64,000 nt of DNA, taken from NCBI RefSeq assembly GCF_028583425.1, contig NC_072807.1:30137001-30201000 (forward strand), in the 5' to 3' direction. Of the stretch, positions 44,990-58,470 are shown piece after piece (positions within the stretch are counted from its first letter, which is position 1; the number at the start of each line of letters is the position of its first letter). The DNA is from Eublepharis macularius (taxonomy: Eukaryota > Chordata > Lepidosauria > Squamata > Eublepharidae). The notes beneath the pieces were generated by a model. It searched no databases. It was not told the DNA's origin and saw nothing but the letters and a program-made list of their open reading frames with translations. The position numbers were made by a program, and so were the translations under genes.

Positions 44990-46027
44990 ACCTGAGTAGA
45001 ACAGCATTTGTGACAGTCACAAACCTGCTTAGCTGCTAGTTTTCTAGGCCTCCCTGACTTGCAGCATGCTGAGATAGAAGATACTCCTCAACTAATTTCA
45101 CACTATCAGGACATCCAAATGCAGAGCCTTAATAAACTGAATTTCTTTCCCGGGAACTGCGGTCCTTATTAACACAATCCTAGTTAAGAATTCGAGCTAC
45201 TGGGGACAACAAACCTCCATTTGTTGGAGTTAGCTGAAGGATTCTGTCATCAGTCTCTGCACTCCTGTAGGCAGTGTGAACACGCAAGCCTCGCAAATAA
45301 CCAGAGTCATGCCCTCTGTGGCACCTGAATAGAGCCACCTTGGCCTTAGGCAAGTCATTCTGTCTCAGCCTATGGCCTCTAACATTAATATGGGGGGGGG
45401 GGCAATTCTGATAAGGAGTTGCTATAAAAATTATACTATGGTAATATATGCAAGACACCCTGAACACCTGAAAGCTCTAAATGCTACGTAATTCTTTTTA
45501 GAAGCTCTGGTCCCTAAAACTTCAATGGCCTGTTTTGAAATTCTGATTTGGCTAGTTGCAATGCCAAAACACTCCTGAAAAAGAACTCAGAGAAGCTTCA
45601 GAGGAACTCCCTGCCTAGGAGCTAAATGTGCATTTTCTGCGTAGAACCTCATGCTTTTGAATACCATTACTTTCCCTCCCAATGTTTTTAAGTAGGCGCA
45701 CCTGCAGAAGAAACCCCTGAGGAACAAATCTCATTAGGCTGAATATTGTTTAAACCAGGAAGCTCTGTGACACAGGTTTATAGCACATTCTAGAGAACCA
45801 GGTTTCTACCATTCAAATCAGCAGTTAGCAAGCAGATTCACTACAGGGTGAATCAAAAGACCTTATTCAGTTGCAGCCCACAAAGCACTGGAAGGTTGAA
45901 AGGGGAAGAAACACCAAGCCCAGGGCTACTCAATCTGTCTTCTGCAACTAAAAAAAAGGAGCAACATTACAAATGTGTTTGGACTTGCTCTGCAGCTATA
46001 TCTAAGCTAACTAATATGTAGCTACAC

Positions 46028-46118
46028 AACAGTGCAATCCTATATAATGTTACTCCAGTCTAAGATCATTTCTATCACTGGAGTACAGCGGAACAACCCT
46101 GCAAAGGACTGCACACAA
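46028..46118. repeat. Small MITE relic
   Basis: It begins ACAGTGCAATCCTATATAAT, then GTTACTCCAGTCTAAG. The second half is degraded. It is related to 25029-25114. Confidence 0.55.
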
Positions 46119-46328
46119 AGTTTCTCTTCCTCCAAGCATTCTGTTAAATTACCATTGCAAAACTAATACTGGATATAAATCACCAGGAACAAATGAATTT
46201 TACAATAACTACATCTCGTTTTGGAACAAATTTGTTTTAAACGATTAGTCTGACAACTGTTGTGGGAGAATCCTCCTCAAAAACTCTTTTAAGAATTTCA
46301 AAATGCAGTACAATCTTCTCCTCTAAAA

Positions 46329-46349
46329 CACACACACACACACACACAA
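46329..46349 (+). repeat. (CA)n microsatellite
   Basis: A short CA run within intron 1. Confidence 0.9.
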
Positions 46350-46914
46350 TACTCAAGAGAGTTTCATTCCATAAAAGTTAGCTGGCATACCTTTAATAAT
46401 CTTATTATAATTATAATCTTAAAAATCCCAGCATTAAATTCTAAGATTATGTATAACAGATCCTTAAAGAGGAGGCTGCCCGTTAACCAGTTGCAGTTGA
46501 AGACCATGAGATTCTTGTGATAAGATGGTAGCCTTGACACAGGAAGATCTGTGAGCAGATAGCTCAACTTCAAAAAAAAATAATAAAACCTTAAAAGCAG
46601 CCAAGAGGACTCCGATATCGTTTGGAGCAGCAGAGCTGTGGTTCAGAGCTGTTTAACCTCTTACATAATCTAACCACCACCACCCTCAAAAACTGCTCAT
46701 TTTTTCTCTCTGCAGGCATGATACCGGACCTGGCATTCCTCCTCGCCCAAGAATGGTAGTAGTAGCTTCAGAGGGATCAGTTTGGATTTGGAAAATGGTG
46801 CAAGATTCAATGCCGCCACCACCACCACCCCTAGTGCTGCTCCTCCAGCCAAAAAAACCAGCAACTCCCACAGAAGTGGAAAGTGTCACCAAGTCACAGG
46901 TGACTTAAGGTGAC

Positions 46915-47092
46915 CTCCCCCCCCCCATGGTTTTCAAGTCAAGTGACGGTTCAGAGGTGGTTTGCCATTCCCTGCCTCTGCGTAGCAACCCTGGATTTCC
47001 TCCGTGGTCTCCCATTCGAGTACTAACCATGGCTACCTTGTTTAGCTTCTGAGATCTAACAAGATTGGGCTAGCCTGGGCCATCCAGGGTAG
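46915..47092 (-). repeat. 5S-rRNA-derived SINE
   Basis: On the minus strand it reads AGATCTCAGAAGCTAAACAAG, then 'TTAGTACTCGAATGGGAGACC', which are the internal-promoter strings of 5S rRNA. It continues 'GGAATGGCAAACCACCTCTG'. The 5S head plus a SINE body mark a SINE3-like element. Confidence 0.8.
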
Positions 47093-48543
47093 AGCTTTAT
47101 TACAGTTTTAAAAAATTAAGTGCTCTGTTCCGATATCTCACAGATCTAAGGACCCATTTCAGCCTTCAGCTTAGAACAAATAAAAGACAATTGTACTGAA
47201 ATCAGCAATTCAGTAGAAAAGAAAAAGCAACACTTACTTTAACATACATATAGTCTAAATCGTCTAGCATTTACCAGTACCTCTGGTGGTGCAAGCAACT
47301 GGTAATCTGAGCAGCAGCCATTGTAGACGTTACAAGAGATATGTTCTCCATGTGAATGAGGCCTATGCTACATTCAGAACTGATCCACCACAAAGCACAC
47401 ACAGCCTGACTGGTGTCTGTCTCCTAGAAGACTGATACTATCCAACTTTCAAGGCAGTATAAGAACAAACCATATAGCCCCTGGAGAGTCCAACGTGTGA
47501 TAGCCATGTCAGATCGCTGAATTCCTTCATTGTTAAGGCTATTCACAAAATCTGAGTTGATTCCTTCAGCCGCACAAAGAGGAAGAGTGTTTTCCCTCTA
47601 GGCCTCTTGAGTGAATGGCAAAGCCCCACTGTCTTGTGATAGTCATCAAATGCTGAAATTAAAAAACATTACTCAGAGCAGCAGTCAAATAATTTGTCTT
47701 GTCCATTCCCCTTAAAGCAGGCTGCATGGAGTTCTCTTGCATCACATCAAGAGATGGGTTATCTGTCTTGCTTCCTCAATTCCTCAGGGGACAATCCTGA
47801 GAAGACACATAGCAGGATTGCTCATAGTCCCAAAACTGTGCTAGGCCGTGATAGTTGGTGCTGAATAGAGCTTCCTGAAAAACTAGCTGGATCACAGTGT
47901 GAATGGAGATGTTCACCTGAATGTGTACAATGGAGTGCAGATGGGTAGCACTGACACTTGGATGCATACCGAGATATCCAGTTCAACATGCATCAGCTTT
48001 ATGCTGGTTCACAGATCTCCTTACCTGGATTGCAGTTCCCAATTCCTGGGAAACCAATACATGTGTATATACATATTTAAGCCATTGACAGTTTTATCTG
48101 ATACTAAAACCTCTTGCCCTTCCACAAGGATGTTATGTTATGCAGGACTATGAGTTTGCTGTGCTGCCAGGGGAATGATCCAAGGCTAAAGAATACAATA
48201 TTGGTTGTAGAGTCCAACTTTCCTTTAAAAAAAAGTTGGGGGGGGGAGGCCTAACTACACATGCAATACGGCCTAGTGAAATCTCAGAAGCCAGGCAAGT
48301 TTCTGTGTAAAATACTCAGGGATCAAACAGCTGGGGCTTCTGTGTCCTGCAGAAATGAAAATAAATTATGAAATAGCTTCAAAATTATAAAATTATGCAG
48401 GGTAAGAGAAATCATACAAACTGCATAATTTGTATGAACTGTATAATCTATTTTTTTAAAAGAATGTTTGTTGGGTCAGAGTTCCAGAAAGCAAGCCCTT
48501 ATCATTGCACAGGGACATTATAGGATCCAATTATTGGAAGCCG

Positions 48544-48846
48544 AAGAACCCTGTGGCGCAGAGTGGAAAGCTGCAGTACTGCAGTCCAAGCTCTGCTCAT
48601 GACCTGAGTTCAATCCTGGCGGAAGCCAGATTCAGGTAGCCAGCTCAAGGTTGACTCAGCCTTCCATCCTTTTGAGGTCAGTAAAATGAGTACCCAGTTT
48701 CCTGAGGGTAAAGTGTAAACAACTGGGGAAGGCAATGGCAAACCACCCTGTAAAAAGTCTGCCAAGAAAACGTTGTGATGCGACGTCCCCCCATGGGTTA
48801 GTAATGACTCGGTGCTTGCACAGGGGACTACCTTTACCTTTTACCT
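48544..48846 (+). repeat. SINE, second tRNA-like family, full-length copy
   Basis: The head is GAACCCTGTGGCGCAGAGTG, then a B-box-like GAGTTCAATCC, the body 'AGGTAGCCAGCTCAAGGTTG' and the end 'CTCGGTGCTTGCACAGGGGA' before TACCTTT repeats. It is the same family as 4300-4513. Confidence 0.82.
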
Positions 48847-49109
48847 ATTGGAAGCCAGTAGCAGCTAGGGGATACAGGCAACAGCGGGGATCTAGCTTCT
48901 GGGATGCTCTAACCCAAACATCCTCACTTCAAACTGAAAGGAACAGCTTCTCAGCATTCTCCCAAAAGGATGCTGAAGTATTTGGCGAAGCTTCTTTAAT
49001 TGTAAAGAAAATTGGTACTGAGCAACTCAGCAAATGGCATTAATATATTTTTTAAAAATCATAAAAGAAATAGCCTGTCCAAGCCAGCTATAAAAATAGC
49101 AACCAAGAA

Positions 49110-49316
49110 TCAATGCAGCACAGCAATTACTATGCTGTACGAGGGAGACTCAAGTTCGAATCCCTACTTGGTCACAAAACGTAGTGTGTGACCTTGAGTT
49201 GGTCATTCTTTTTAAACCTAACTCACCTCACAAGGTTACTGAGACAGTAAAATGGAAGAGGGAAGAACCATGTATGCCACTCTGAGCACCATGGAGTGAG
49301 GACGGGATAAAAATGT
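49110..49316 (+). repeat. tRNA-derived SINE, diverged
   Basis: The B-box-like GTTCGAATCCCTACTT, 'GTGTGACCTTGAGTTGGTCA', 'CTCACCTCACAAGGTTACTG' and 'GGACGGGATAAAAATG' follow the order of the Sauria-type SINE. Confidence 0.7.
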
Positions 49317-50155
49317 GACAGCATCTTGCACTAAATTTTATTCTGCTGCCTCCTGCCCTTGTTGGCTAGGAGATGAGAGAATGCACAGCAGCACTGGTTG
49401 GGCTTCACCCCCTCCCCCCTCCCAGGAATGCCAGTTCCAGCCCCAGAACTGCAGTGTTGTTTCCAGTACCACCCCCAGCTCCAACAGGCTATTGGGCTTG
49501 CCTGCACTATAAGGAATGACTGCACTTGCAGTCATTTTCTTCCTAGTAAAGTGCTTATGTAGTCAATTGTGTCACATTATGCATATTTACATATTTATAT
49601 GATGGCTGCAGCTATTAAGATGAACTTGCTACTACTCAGTTTGCTTATTGGTGGCATAATAGCAATGCATATGTTACTAGAAATACCCTCTTCACAGATG
49701 TACCTGTATATACGGTAAGGTGTTCAATGTAGACAACTCACACAGAGACTCCTGGTATGGTAACAGTATTAGAAACCAAATTTTGCCATTCTCTGTCTAC
49801 TGGCCTTCAAGCAACCTTTCTGAATCAGCTCACAAAGAGCTGATTCAGCTGAGGCCTCAAATCACCAAGGAGCAGGAGTGGTTAGTGGCGCTGAGCTCTG
49901 AACCTATCCAGCATCTATCTACTAACCATCTGGCACACCCAAAGTAAATTGGCTTTGCTTTGTGGCAAGGGCATTTAAGAGTCAAGCCCTAGCGCCTGCT
50001 ATTAAGAATTTGCTAAGGAAACATCCCAAGATGCACCCAAGAACCTGGCTCATTAGTGAAGGCCAAGATTTCTCAAGGGCTGCTTCATACACAATGGTTG
50101 TCTATATAGGCGGTATCTCAACGTTAAGAAAACAGGTATCATCATATATGAAGAA

Positions 50156-50392
50156 CACACACAGTGGTTAAGCAGTTGGATTGCGAATCAGCACTCTGCT
50201 GGTTTGAATACCACTATTGCCATGAACAAAGTTGGTGGCTACCTTGCGTAAGCCCCTCCTCTCAGCTCCAGTTCCCCAGGTGTATTGTGGGGATAATAAA
50301 AACACTGACCTTGTTCACTGCTCTGAGTGGGATACTAATTTGTCTAGAAAAGTGGTTTATAAGTACAGTTGTTGTTGTTGTTGTTATTCTGT
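50156..50392 (+). repeat. tRNA-derived SINE with GTT tail
   Basis: The A-box-like AGTGGTTAAGCAGTTGG is followed by a diverged body with 'GTATTGTGGGGATAATAAAA' and a (TTG)n tail. It resembles the copy at 2094-2350. Confidence 0.7.
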
Positions 50393-50855
50393 GTGTGGGA
50401 ACTCATGGCTAACAGTTGTCCTATATGGAGGATCAGGGTTACCCTGACCTAGGTTCAGACCCACAGTGGTTTGGATGGATAGAACAGCTCCAGCAGCTTC
50501 ACAAGAACCATCTGAAGATTGGCACTACCTGATGACATCACCAACAACAGCCATGACAAAGAGAAGGCTGGAGCAGGGCAAGGCCAGGCTGGGAAAGTCA
50601 GGGCAGCAAGAGGGGGACAGAAGGCCAGCCTCTTGGACAACAGCAAAAACGTTAGCTAATACAGAACTCTACTGACAGGGCTTGGCCCTGTCAATCAGCC
50701 TGGTCTTGCCCCTGATGGGCTGGAGATCCCAGGGAAAGATGTGGAGACTTGGTGGTGGGGTTCAAGAGGCCGGTATGAGGAGACTCCAGAAGCAGGCTGA
50801 GGAGGATGAAAGTGACCCAGCTGGGCCTAGAAAGAGCCAGCATTCAGAGACAGTG

Positions 50856-51035
50856 GGCAAATCCACACTTACCGACACAGCACTAAACAGGCGGAGTGAG
50901 AGCGTCTTTCTGGTGCATTTTATGACATCATCGCACCATGAGAGCGGCATCATGGTGCAATGACATCATAAAACGCACCAGAAAGATGCTTTCACTCTGC
51001 CTGTTTAGTGCTGTGCCGGTAAGTGTGGATTCAGC
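50856..51035. mobile_element. Fold-back MITE, about 180 bp, near-perfect palindrome
   Basis: The left arm 'CAGCACTAAACAGGCGGAGT' continues through 'TCTTTCTGGTGC' and 'ATGACATCATCGCACCATG'. It pairs with 'CATGGTGCAATGACATCAT' through 'GCACCAGAAAGA' to 'CTGTTTAGTGCTG'. The flanking CAGTG on both sides (50851-50855 and 51036-51040) is a candidate 5-bp target duplication. The family is unknown. Confidence 0.8.
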
Positions 51036-51845
51036 CAGTGTGAGGAACAAAATGGAGCAATCTCCTCCCCTCTCAAATCTGAGGTCATGTGGGTCCTTCA
51101 CCGCAAGGGCAGTGGTGGCCAAGGGAAGGATGCAAGGGGCACCTCTCATCTGCGAACATATAAAAATGGCTACTAAAGAAAACACATGATGTTCCCTTGT
51201 CCTGAGTTAAGACCACTGGCCTATTAAGCACAGTATGGTCTACTCTGACCAGAGGCAACTCTCTGACAGCAGCATCACCTATTACAGGCCTTGATAAGCT
51301 TTCTTTGGGTCTAGGAGCCAGTCCAAGATAATCAGGAGCCAGATTTATTTTTCAGCCTTCAAGATCATATATTTTATGGACCATTTTAACCATTGTTACC
51401 ACAAAACCTAATCCTGAACTCTTCACAGTTTCTTGTAATTTTATTAAAGCTATGACAAAAGTGCTGCATTATGTAAATAAGTATGGCAGAAACCTTATTG
51501 TCATCACTACAACAAAAAGCTAACCCCTAACCTAATTTATCTCTGATCTCTCATAATTTTTTTATTACTTTCAAAAGCTCTGTTTAACTGAATACTGGAG
51601 GTAGCATGGAAAGCAACTGATTGAGAAATGAACTGTAAACTTAACACAAAGACAAGCAATTACAACAACTGCACACTGATGCGCTTTTTGCCATACAACT
51701 AAGCATTCTGAAGCAAAACAATAAACTAGCTTTGTACTTCTGAGTATTGCCAAGCAAGACTACATTAAAATCACTGCAGTTCATAGTGAAATTTCTAAGC
51801 ACCATGGTAACCTAGTGCCTGAGATTTGTCAAGCCCTGACTTATT

Positions 51846-51920
51846 ATCTCATCCTTTTAATGGAGTTGCCTGGGATTAAACCTGGGACCTTCTCTGTGCA
51901 AAGCAGATGCTCTGGAATCA
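51846..51920 (+). repeat. SINE/retroposon fragment
   Basis: 'TCATCCTTTTAATGGAGTTG', then 'GGGATTAAACCTGGGACCTT' and 'AAAGCAGATGCTCT'. This is the 3' half of a common reptile repeat whose 5' half appears at 62128-62210. Confidence 0.55.
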
Positions 51921-53300
51921 AAACTTTTAATGAAATTTAACTTTTGATTGGGCATCAAGGATTGCAAAAAAATGTTATCCACCAGCTTACTTTACAGAGC
52001 TAGAAAAAACTTTCACCAATGGAATACATCATCCCAAACCACAAACATTCCCCGCCCCAGTGATATCATTTCCTCCCTAGAACACATCTAGCATTCAGAC
52101 AAAGCAGTCTCAACCAAAATTTAGCTGTTGAACGATTTGGCAACTTTTTCGCTTACTGGATAGGCTTTTTAAAAAAAAAGTGCAACATGTTGATCAGTAA
52201 ACCTTTAACCCCTTTCAAATGTTCTGTTAGCTGTTAGCACTGTTACAATTTTGTGGCAGATTTTTCAAAGTAAGTTGTTTCTTCAAGGATGCAGTTCCTG
52301 TAATCATATGACTGAAATTGGAGAAGGGGACTCACCAAGATATTTCTCACTATCAGTTTTATGGGGATACACATACACGCAAAACCCAGGTGGCAACATG
52401 TGAATTTAAAAATGAGATTTGTAAAAGTAACACTTTTTTGCTGTTTTGAAGGCTTGCTTCAAATTTTAATAAGCTAGCTCTGTAACAGAACTATCCACAT
52501 TTATTGCCTTGAACAACTAGGAAGAAAGGTAAATTTTTTTTAAAAGTAGAAAAATTCTGCATCATTTTAGTAAATGGAAAATATCACACCCTAGTCCTAA
52601 CTATTTTCAATACTGATGTAACATAGCATCTTGTGATATTTCACTAGCATGGTGGTCAATATATCCCATCTTAAGCACATATTAACCATTTTAAGGAGAA
52701 AGACATAGATTTGTCAGGTCATAAACATGTCACCTGAATGGGGGAAAACACACATTTATAATGGGGAAGCGCTTCAGGCAAATAGTATGTAATGCTGTAC
52801 GAAGAGAAATCACTTTGAACCAATGGAAGTAAAACGGCAACTTGGCATTCTGCCTGCTACTTATTACCTTTATTTAAATATTCATTAATTGTAAATACAG
52901 GAAGGAAAATATATATAACTTCTTTGGAATTGATTTTTTCTTGGAAGCAAAGGAACATGCTGTTAGCAAAACAAGCTGTTTGTCACTGTAAATGTACCAC
53001 TGTTTCATATCCACCACAGCATTACCTTTCAGATATGTGTAAGTGATATCCTCAACAGCCACAATCCAGTTCAGACATAATTCCAAACCATGGTTATGAA
53101 AGTCTAGCTATGGTTTGGTATGATGTGGGGAATGATAAACCAAAAATAAAACACCCTCACATGGGTTTGTTGATTTGCACATCATGGCTTGTGCTAGCTG
53201 TGGCTTGACATGGTGTCTAAACATAGAAACTCTAGCTGATCTCCAATGGCCACTGAACCTAGAGAATGGACTACAAAGCAGATAGAAAATACAGCAAGCA

Positions 53301-53512
53301 ACTTTTATTTATTTTACTTCATTTACATTCCCCTTTCTTCCCAATGGGGAGCCATTCTCCTCTCCTCCATTTATCATTACAACCACCCTGTAAGGTAGGT
53401 TAGAATGAGAGTATATCACTGGCCCAAGCCAGCAAGCTTCCATGGTCAAGTGAGAGTTCAAAATCCGGTTTCCAAGATCCTAGTCCTACACATTAACCAC
53501 TATACCACACTG
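53301..53512 (-). repeat. tRNA-derived SINE (Sauria/Squam type)
   Basis: On the minus strand it runs from CAGTGTGGTATAGTGGTTAA to a tail with AAATGAAGTAAAATAAATAA. The head, the 'CCATGGAAGCTTGCTGGC' body and the 'TACCTTACAGGGTGG' string follow the family order. Confidence 0.8.
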
Positions 53513-55742
53513 TGATGCTACTTTAGACCAAGTCTTGCCTACTGCCTGGGTTGCAGATTATGGTTCATGCAAACCCTGGATTGGCATAATGTCTAAATTA
53601 AGTCAAAGTTTAGTGCATTTAAGTCTATTAAAATCAGCATAGGTACCTTTTAAGGTCTGCAAGCTAAAATCTTAAGATAACACTCCAGTTTGTAATGAAA
53701 CTAGTGGACTTTTTACAATAAATTGTGGACCTAAGAATGTATATATGCAATAGCACCCTAGACAGCCATTATAAGTCATCACTACCATGTCAGAGGCTAG
53801 GCTTCAAAGGGCCAGAGTCAGACCATGGAAGCAGCCCCTAGGTTACAGGTAGTGAGGATGTAACTATTATTTAACATGTACCATTACAGAATAATTTAAG
53901 ACTGCCTAAGGAGAAGGAACAAGCTTGGGGTTCAACAAAAGAAAGTTCTCTTTCCTCAAATTGTTCTGCATTATCTGGTAAACAGGTAAATAAAATCTGA
54001 AAATAACACTGTCTAATTTATCATGGAACATGAACAATTATGGAAAGAACATGAATCACGGCAATTACAAAACATCATAAATCAAAGGAAAATGGTACTG
54101 ACCACAGTACCATTGGGTAGTTACGTTTAACTACCAGAGCCCTGTCCCCTTTGTACTATACTCTAAAAAAGGAAAATCTCTAACACACTACCTTTACTAG
54201 TCCTTTCTAGAATGAGTAGGTTTCTCGTTTGTTTCAGAGCTTTTCTTCTATTCTAGAAAAAAACAACATCATTGCAGAAACAAATGCAAATAAATAAATA
54301 TTTTGGGAATCTACACCCTGCCCCACCAGAATCCTAAGCTTGAGGCAGCCTAGCAGTAAAGCAGTGCTGATTATAAATTAAACTGAATATAATTTATTTC
54401 TTTATATCTGGAGGAGTTAAACAGAATATAGTCCCTTTCACAGTTAATTTACCATTTATATATTGCTGTAAACACTTAAATATCTTCCAAGGCTCAGAAA
54501 ACTGGCAAAGAATTAAATATATAAATAATAAAATGTCTGATAGTTTAAACGGTAGATTTATTAAATGAAATTTACATCCCTAGTACATCCATCTGAATGC
54601 ACTCAGAGCTTTGGGTTAAGGAGCAGCCTACTCAAAAACACGAATGAGAGCGTCCTCCCTTGCAGTTTTTAGAAAGGGATGTAAGACTATTCTGTTTCAG
54701 AGGGTGTTTTGTTCAGGTTTTAGACACCAATGATTTTTATTATTCTGTTCTTAGCCTTCCTGTGTTTATACATCATGAACCACCATTCTTATCCACTTCA
54801 TCTCCCCCCAATATGTACTAGATACAAACTAAACAGTACATATCCAGAATCAGTGTAGTTAGGTTAATGATGTAATTAGTAAAATTAATTTTAAAAAATT
54901 TATTAGGACCAAAACAAAATGAGACCATGGAGATCCAAGACTGGACTTCTCGTCTCTAATTCCAGAAAAGGGTCTGAACTGGACCAGGACTGTGGCACTG
55001 AGGGAAAGGGAGGTTAGCCCCTTGCTTCATGCCATTTCCCTGATGCTATTTATGCAGTAAGAAAAACACCAGGAAAATGACAATGGCATATGGAGGAGTT
55101 ACTCCCCTCCCCCACCTCCCAGAAAACACTAATCCTGGTCCAATCCAGGCCCTCCAACAGTTGCTATTTAATAGAAGGTTAAAGAGGTGGGAGAAGCAGT
55201 CACTGATCTACAACTTCTTGTCTAGGCTGGCTTTCGGCCAAAGCTAAAAAGTAAACACAAAACAATTTAAAAGATGAACTCAGAGTGAAAAACAAGGTAA
55301 CTTAAGACATGTTCAATAGAAGTTCTACAAGACAAGCTTGTTTAAAGAAAAAGCTGACAAGCCCCACAGATTCTTTACTAGATGTAAGAGCTGATAGCAA
55401 AAGTGAATCACTGGGTGACTGATGATGATCTAGCCTGGCCAACTTTATTCTCAAGTCAAGTCAAGTCAGCCTTTATTGACATATAAACTTTATTCTAAGA
55501 ACAGAAGATGAAGCAGACCAATTAACAGAGTCAGAGGTTTAATATATAGTAATTTAAAAAACAGCTTTAGAGTCTGGCTTTCTTAATGCTCCAGTGACAT
55601 TTAGGATTCACAGAGCCCTGTGAGATCAGGTAAGCACAAACGGCAATAGCCAAGCTGCAAATTAATTTTGGAAGCATACGCAGCCAATAACTCAGTGGTC
55701 AGATACAGTTCCATTTTTCAAGCCTTCATGCTGAAACGTTAA

Positions 55743-55763
55743 GTGCGTGTGTGTGTGTGTGTG
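55743..55763 (+). repeat. (GT)n microsatellite
   Basis: A short GT run within intron 1. Confidence 0.88.
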
Positions 55764-56124
55764 CATGTCTGCATGTGGTTGGTGCTCTATCCTGATTTTT
55801 CAAATGGAACCATAAGGGACGTCTGATGGGACCTAAAAAACCCTCTCTCTCTTGCTCTATACAAATAAAAAGAACAAGGCACTACACTAAAGGGGTGGGG
55901 TACTCTTCCTGTTCATTTGGTCTTGCTGCTTGCAGCCATTTTAAAAAGTCAACTTTCAAAACTACAACCATCCTCAAATTGATGTGGCTACATCTGTGAC
56001 TGCTTGGGTACATTCTGTGGCCACATCTGCAGCCACAGCTAAAGACTAACTTGGGAACCTTGGAATTGTATGTTCTTATGAGAGCTCAGAGCGGACTTTT
56101 CTCTTTTAGCAGTCATCCCAATAT

Positions 56125-56700
56125 TTATTTATTTATTTTTATTTTTATTTATATTTAATTTATATTCCGCACTCCCCACATCAGCAGGCTCAGGGCGGAT
56201 CACAACCAAGTTTAAAAAACATATTTCATCATATATACAATTTAAAATCATAAAACATTCCAATACATAGACTAAAATACATGTAAACATATTCACACAC
56301 ATACACACACATATATGTGTGTATATATGTGTATAAACACAGCGGCACATAATCCAGACGACCCCCTATTTAGCCATCTCCAGAGTATTTTGCCAGGGAT
56401 GTATGAGAGATGGAAGTGTCACTAGTAGGGAGGGTATATACTGTGCTCCCCCAGCTAGGGGGCACCGCCCAGCATCAACCATATGCCCAGTGGAACAGCT
56501 CCAACTTACAGGCCTGGCAAAATGCTAATAAATCTCGCCAGGCCCTGGTCTCATTGGACAGAGCGTTCCACCAGGCTGGGGCCAGGACTGAAAAAGCCCT
56601 GGCCCTGTTCGATGCCAGGCGGGCCTCCCTGGGGCCAGGAATCTTTAATAGATGCTTATCGCTAGAGTGAAGAGTCCTCTGGGGTTCATATGTACATCCC
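56125..56700 (-). repeat. Retroposon 3' region, unclassified
   Basis: On the minus strand it ends CCGCCCTGAGCCTGCTGATG, then a TATAAATTAAATATAAATAA tail. Upstream is a GC-richer block with 'CAGGGCTTTTTCAGTCCTGG' and 'TGGTGGAACGCTCTGTCCAA', phrases met repeatedly in squamate repeats. A CA/TA-rich microsatellite at 56290-56335 lies inside. The clade is not determined. Confidence 0.5.
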
Positions 56701-57334
56701 AACTGATTAAAAAGCAAGCTTCCAAGGGAGATGTGAGAGACAAATCATTTGCATCTGGTGCTCTTCATTCTCTTAGTATAGGCCTCACTATCCGGTACCA
56801 GCTGAGCATCCTTGATGAACAGACAAAAAAAAAGACACTGTGGCTGGCAATCTGTATTCCTTCTCAATCGAATCCTTTCATTAACATGCAGAACACATGT
56901 CAACTGATGATAATGAAGCCAGAGTGAAAGATATATTTTCTTTTTAAAAAACCTCATACCAGGGATTATAATGAACACATAAAGCAAGAGTTACAAAGAT
57001 AACACTTCCTGCAGTTGACGGGCTTTAGATTCCCCAATCCTACTCCACTAAAAATCAGTTTGTTTTTAAAAGTTCTACGAGATACTTTATTGCTTTCATT
57101 AGGGAAGCGGGAGGCAAGCTGTAGGAAGGGATATGGAACAAAACTATATGCAGTCCAATGAACTTTTCCTCCTTTGCACTTTCAGCCCCTCTCCCAAATA
57201 AAATAGGAAATGAGATGACAAGCAGCCCAGCTCTCATTGGGCATTCCCTGGGGCTTGTCCTCTATGGAATTCTCTAATCCCTCAGACACAGGGAATAAGG
57301 GCTGGAAAAACAAGAGGAGGAATATTAAACAGTG

Positions 57335-57605
57335 GCACCTTAAAGACTAGCAACATTTTATTCCTGCATCAGCTTTTGTGAGTCAGAGCTGGTTTCATGA
57401 GATGCATGGGAGTGTATCTGATGAGAGCTAGAAAACAGGCGGAGGAACATTAAACAGTGGCATCTCGACCTTGGCTCCCCTACCCCTATCTGCCCTATAA
57501 AAAGAATCCCCAGTATGATTTTCCTTCACCTATCTGAAGACGTGAGCTGTGTGACTCACAAAAACTCATCATTGAAATAAGTGTTGCTAGTCTTTAAGGT
57601 GCCCC
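57335..57605. repeat. Interspersed repeat ('caccttaaagactagcaacat' group)
   Basis: 'GTGGCACCTTAAAGACTAGC' near 57340 and the inverted 'GCTAGTCTTTAAGGTGCCCC' near 57585 form the ends of a fold-back of about 260 bp, with 'CTTTTGTGAGTCA' against 'TGACTCACAAAAA' nearer the centre. Confidence 0.65.
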
Positions 57606-57699
57606 TGGACTTTGGTTTGATTTTGCCAACTGCAGTTACTCGCTTTGCAATCTTAAATGGCCAACGAACATTTTATTCCCTCGTCAGCTTTCATGAATC

Positions 57700-57912
57700 A
57701 GAGACGCATAGCAGGATTTGAGTCCAATGGCACCTTAGAGACCAACAAAATTTTTCGAGGGTATAAGCTTTCGAGAGTCAACACTCCTTTCTTCAGATAT
57801 CAGAAGGGAGCTTTGACTCTTGAAAGCTTATACCCTGAAAATCTTGCTGGTCTCTAAGGTGCCACTAGAGTCAGCTCCTGCTGGTCTATTGCATACCAAC
57901 ACGGCTACATAC
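57700..57912. repeat. Fold-back interspersed repeat
   Basis: 'CACCTTAGAGACCAACAAAA' pairs with 'CTTGCTGGTCTCTAAGGTGC', and 'GGGTATAAGCTTTCGAGAGT' with 'ACTCTTGAAAGCTTATACCC'. It ends 'ATACCAACACGGCTACAT'. Confidence 0.75.
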
Positions 57913-58114
57913 CTGAAATTATCTGCATAGGATGTTTGTACCTGAAGAGGGCTAGAGGTTCAGAAGCACCTTTTAAAGGCAAACAAGATTTTATTCCTGC
58001 ATATGCTCTACCTTAGCCAGGGAGCTGGCTTAATCAGAGTCATGGAAGGTTATCGGAGGATTGACGACAAAACAGGAGGAGGGAAATACATACTACATTG
58101 TTTATTGAACGGTC

Positions 58115-58205
58115 CTTGAAACTGATTGTACTAACACCCTCTGTGTAATCTGCCTTGAGTCTCAGTGAGAAAGGTGGATTAAAAACAAAGTAAATAAAAT
58201 AAAAA
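58115..58205 (+). repeat. LINE-type 3' tail
   Basis: 'GTGTAATCTGCCTTGAGTCTC', then 'AGTGAGAAAGGTGGATTAAA' and a (TAAA)n-like end. It belongs to the family of 9168-9385. Confidence 0.65.
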
Positions 58206-58336
58206 TAAATTAAACAGAAGGTTCTTTTTACACTGGCAGGGAAACATTTTATCCCAGCATCGGCTTTGGTGCGATAAATTGCTCCCCAAAAGAGATGCTG
58301 GGATACAAATGACGCCTAGTCTTTTTAAAAAGAAAG

Positions 58337-58470
58337 ATTCTAGTCCAGTAGCACCTTAGAGAGCAACTAGATTTTACACTTGGAAATATAGTTGGTCTCT
58401 AAGGTGCTACTGGACCCAAACTTTGCTCTTCTACTACAGACCAACACAGCTACCCACCTGAAATGATCTT
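58337..58470. repeat. Fold-back interspersed repeat, short copy
   Basis: 'CCAGTAGCACCTTAGAGAGC' pairs with 'GTCTCTAAGGTGCTACTGGA'. It ends 'CCAACACAGCTACCCACCTG', like the copies at 41.5 and 57.7 kb. Confidence 0.7.
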
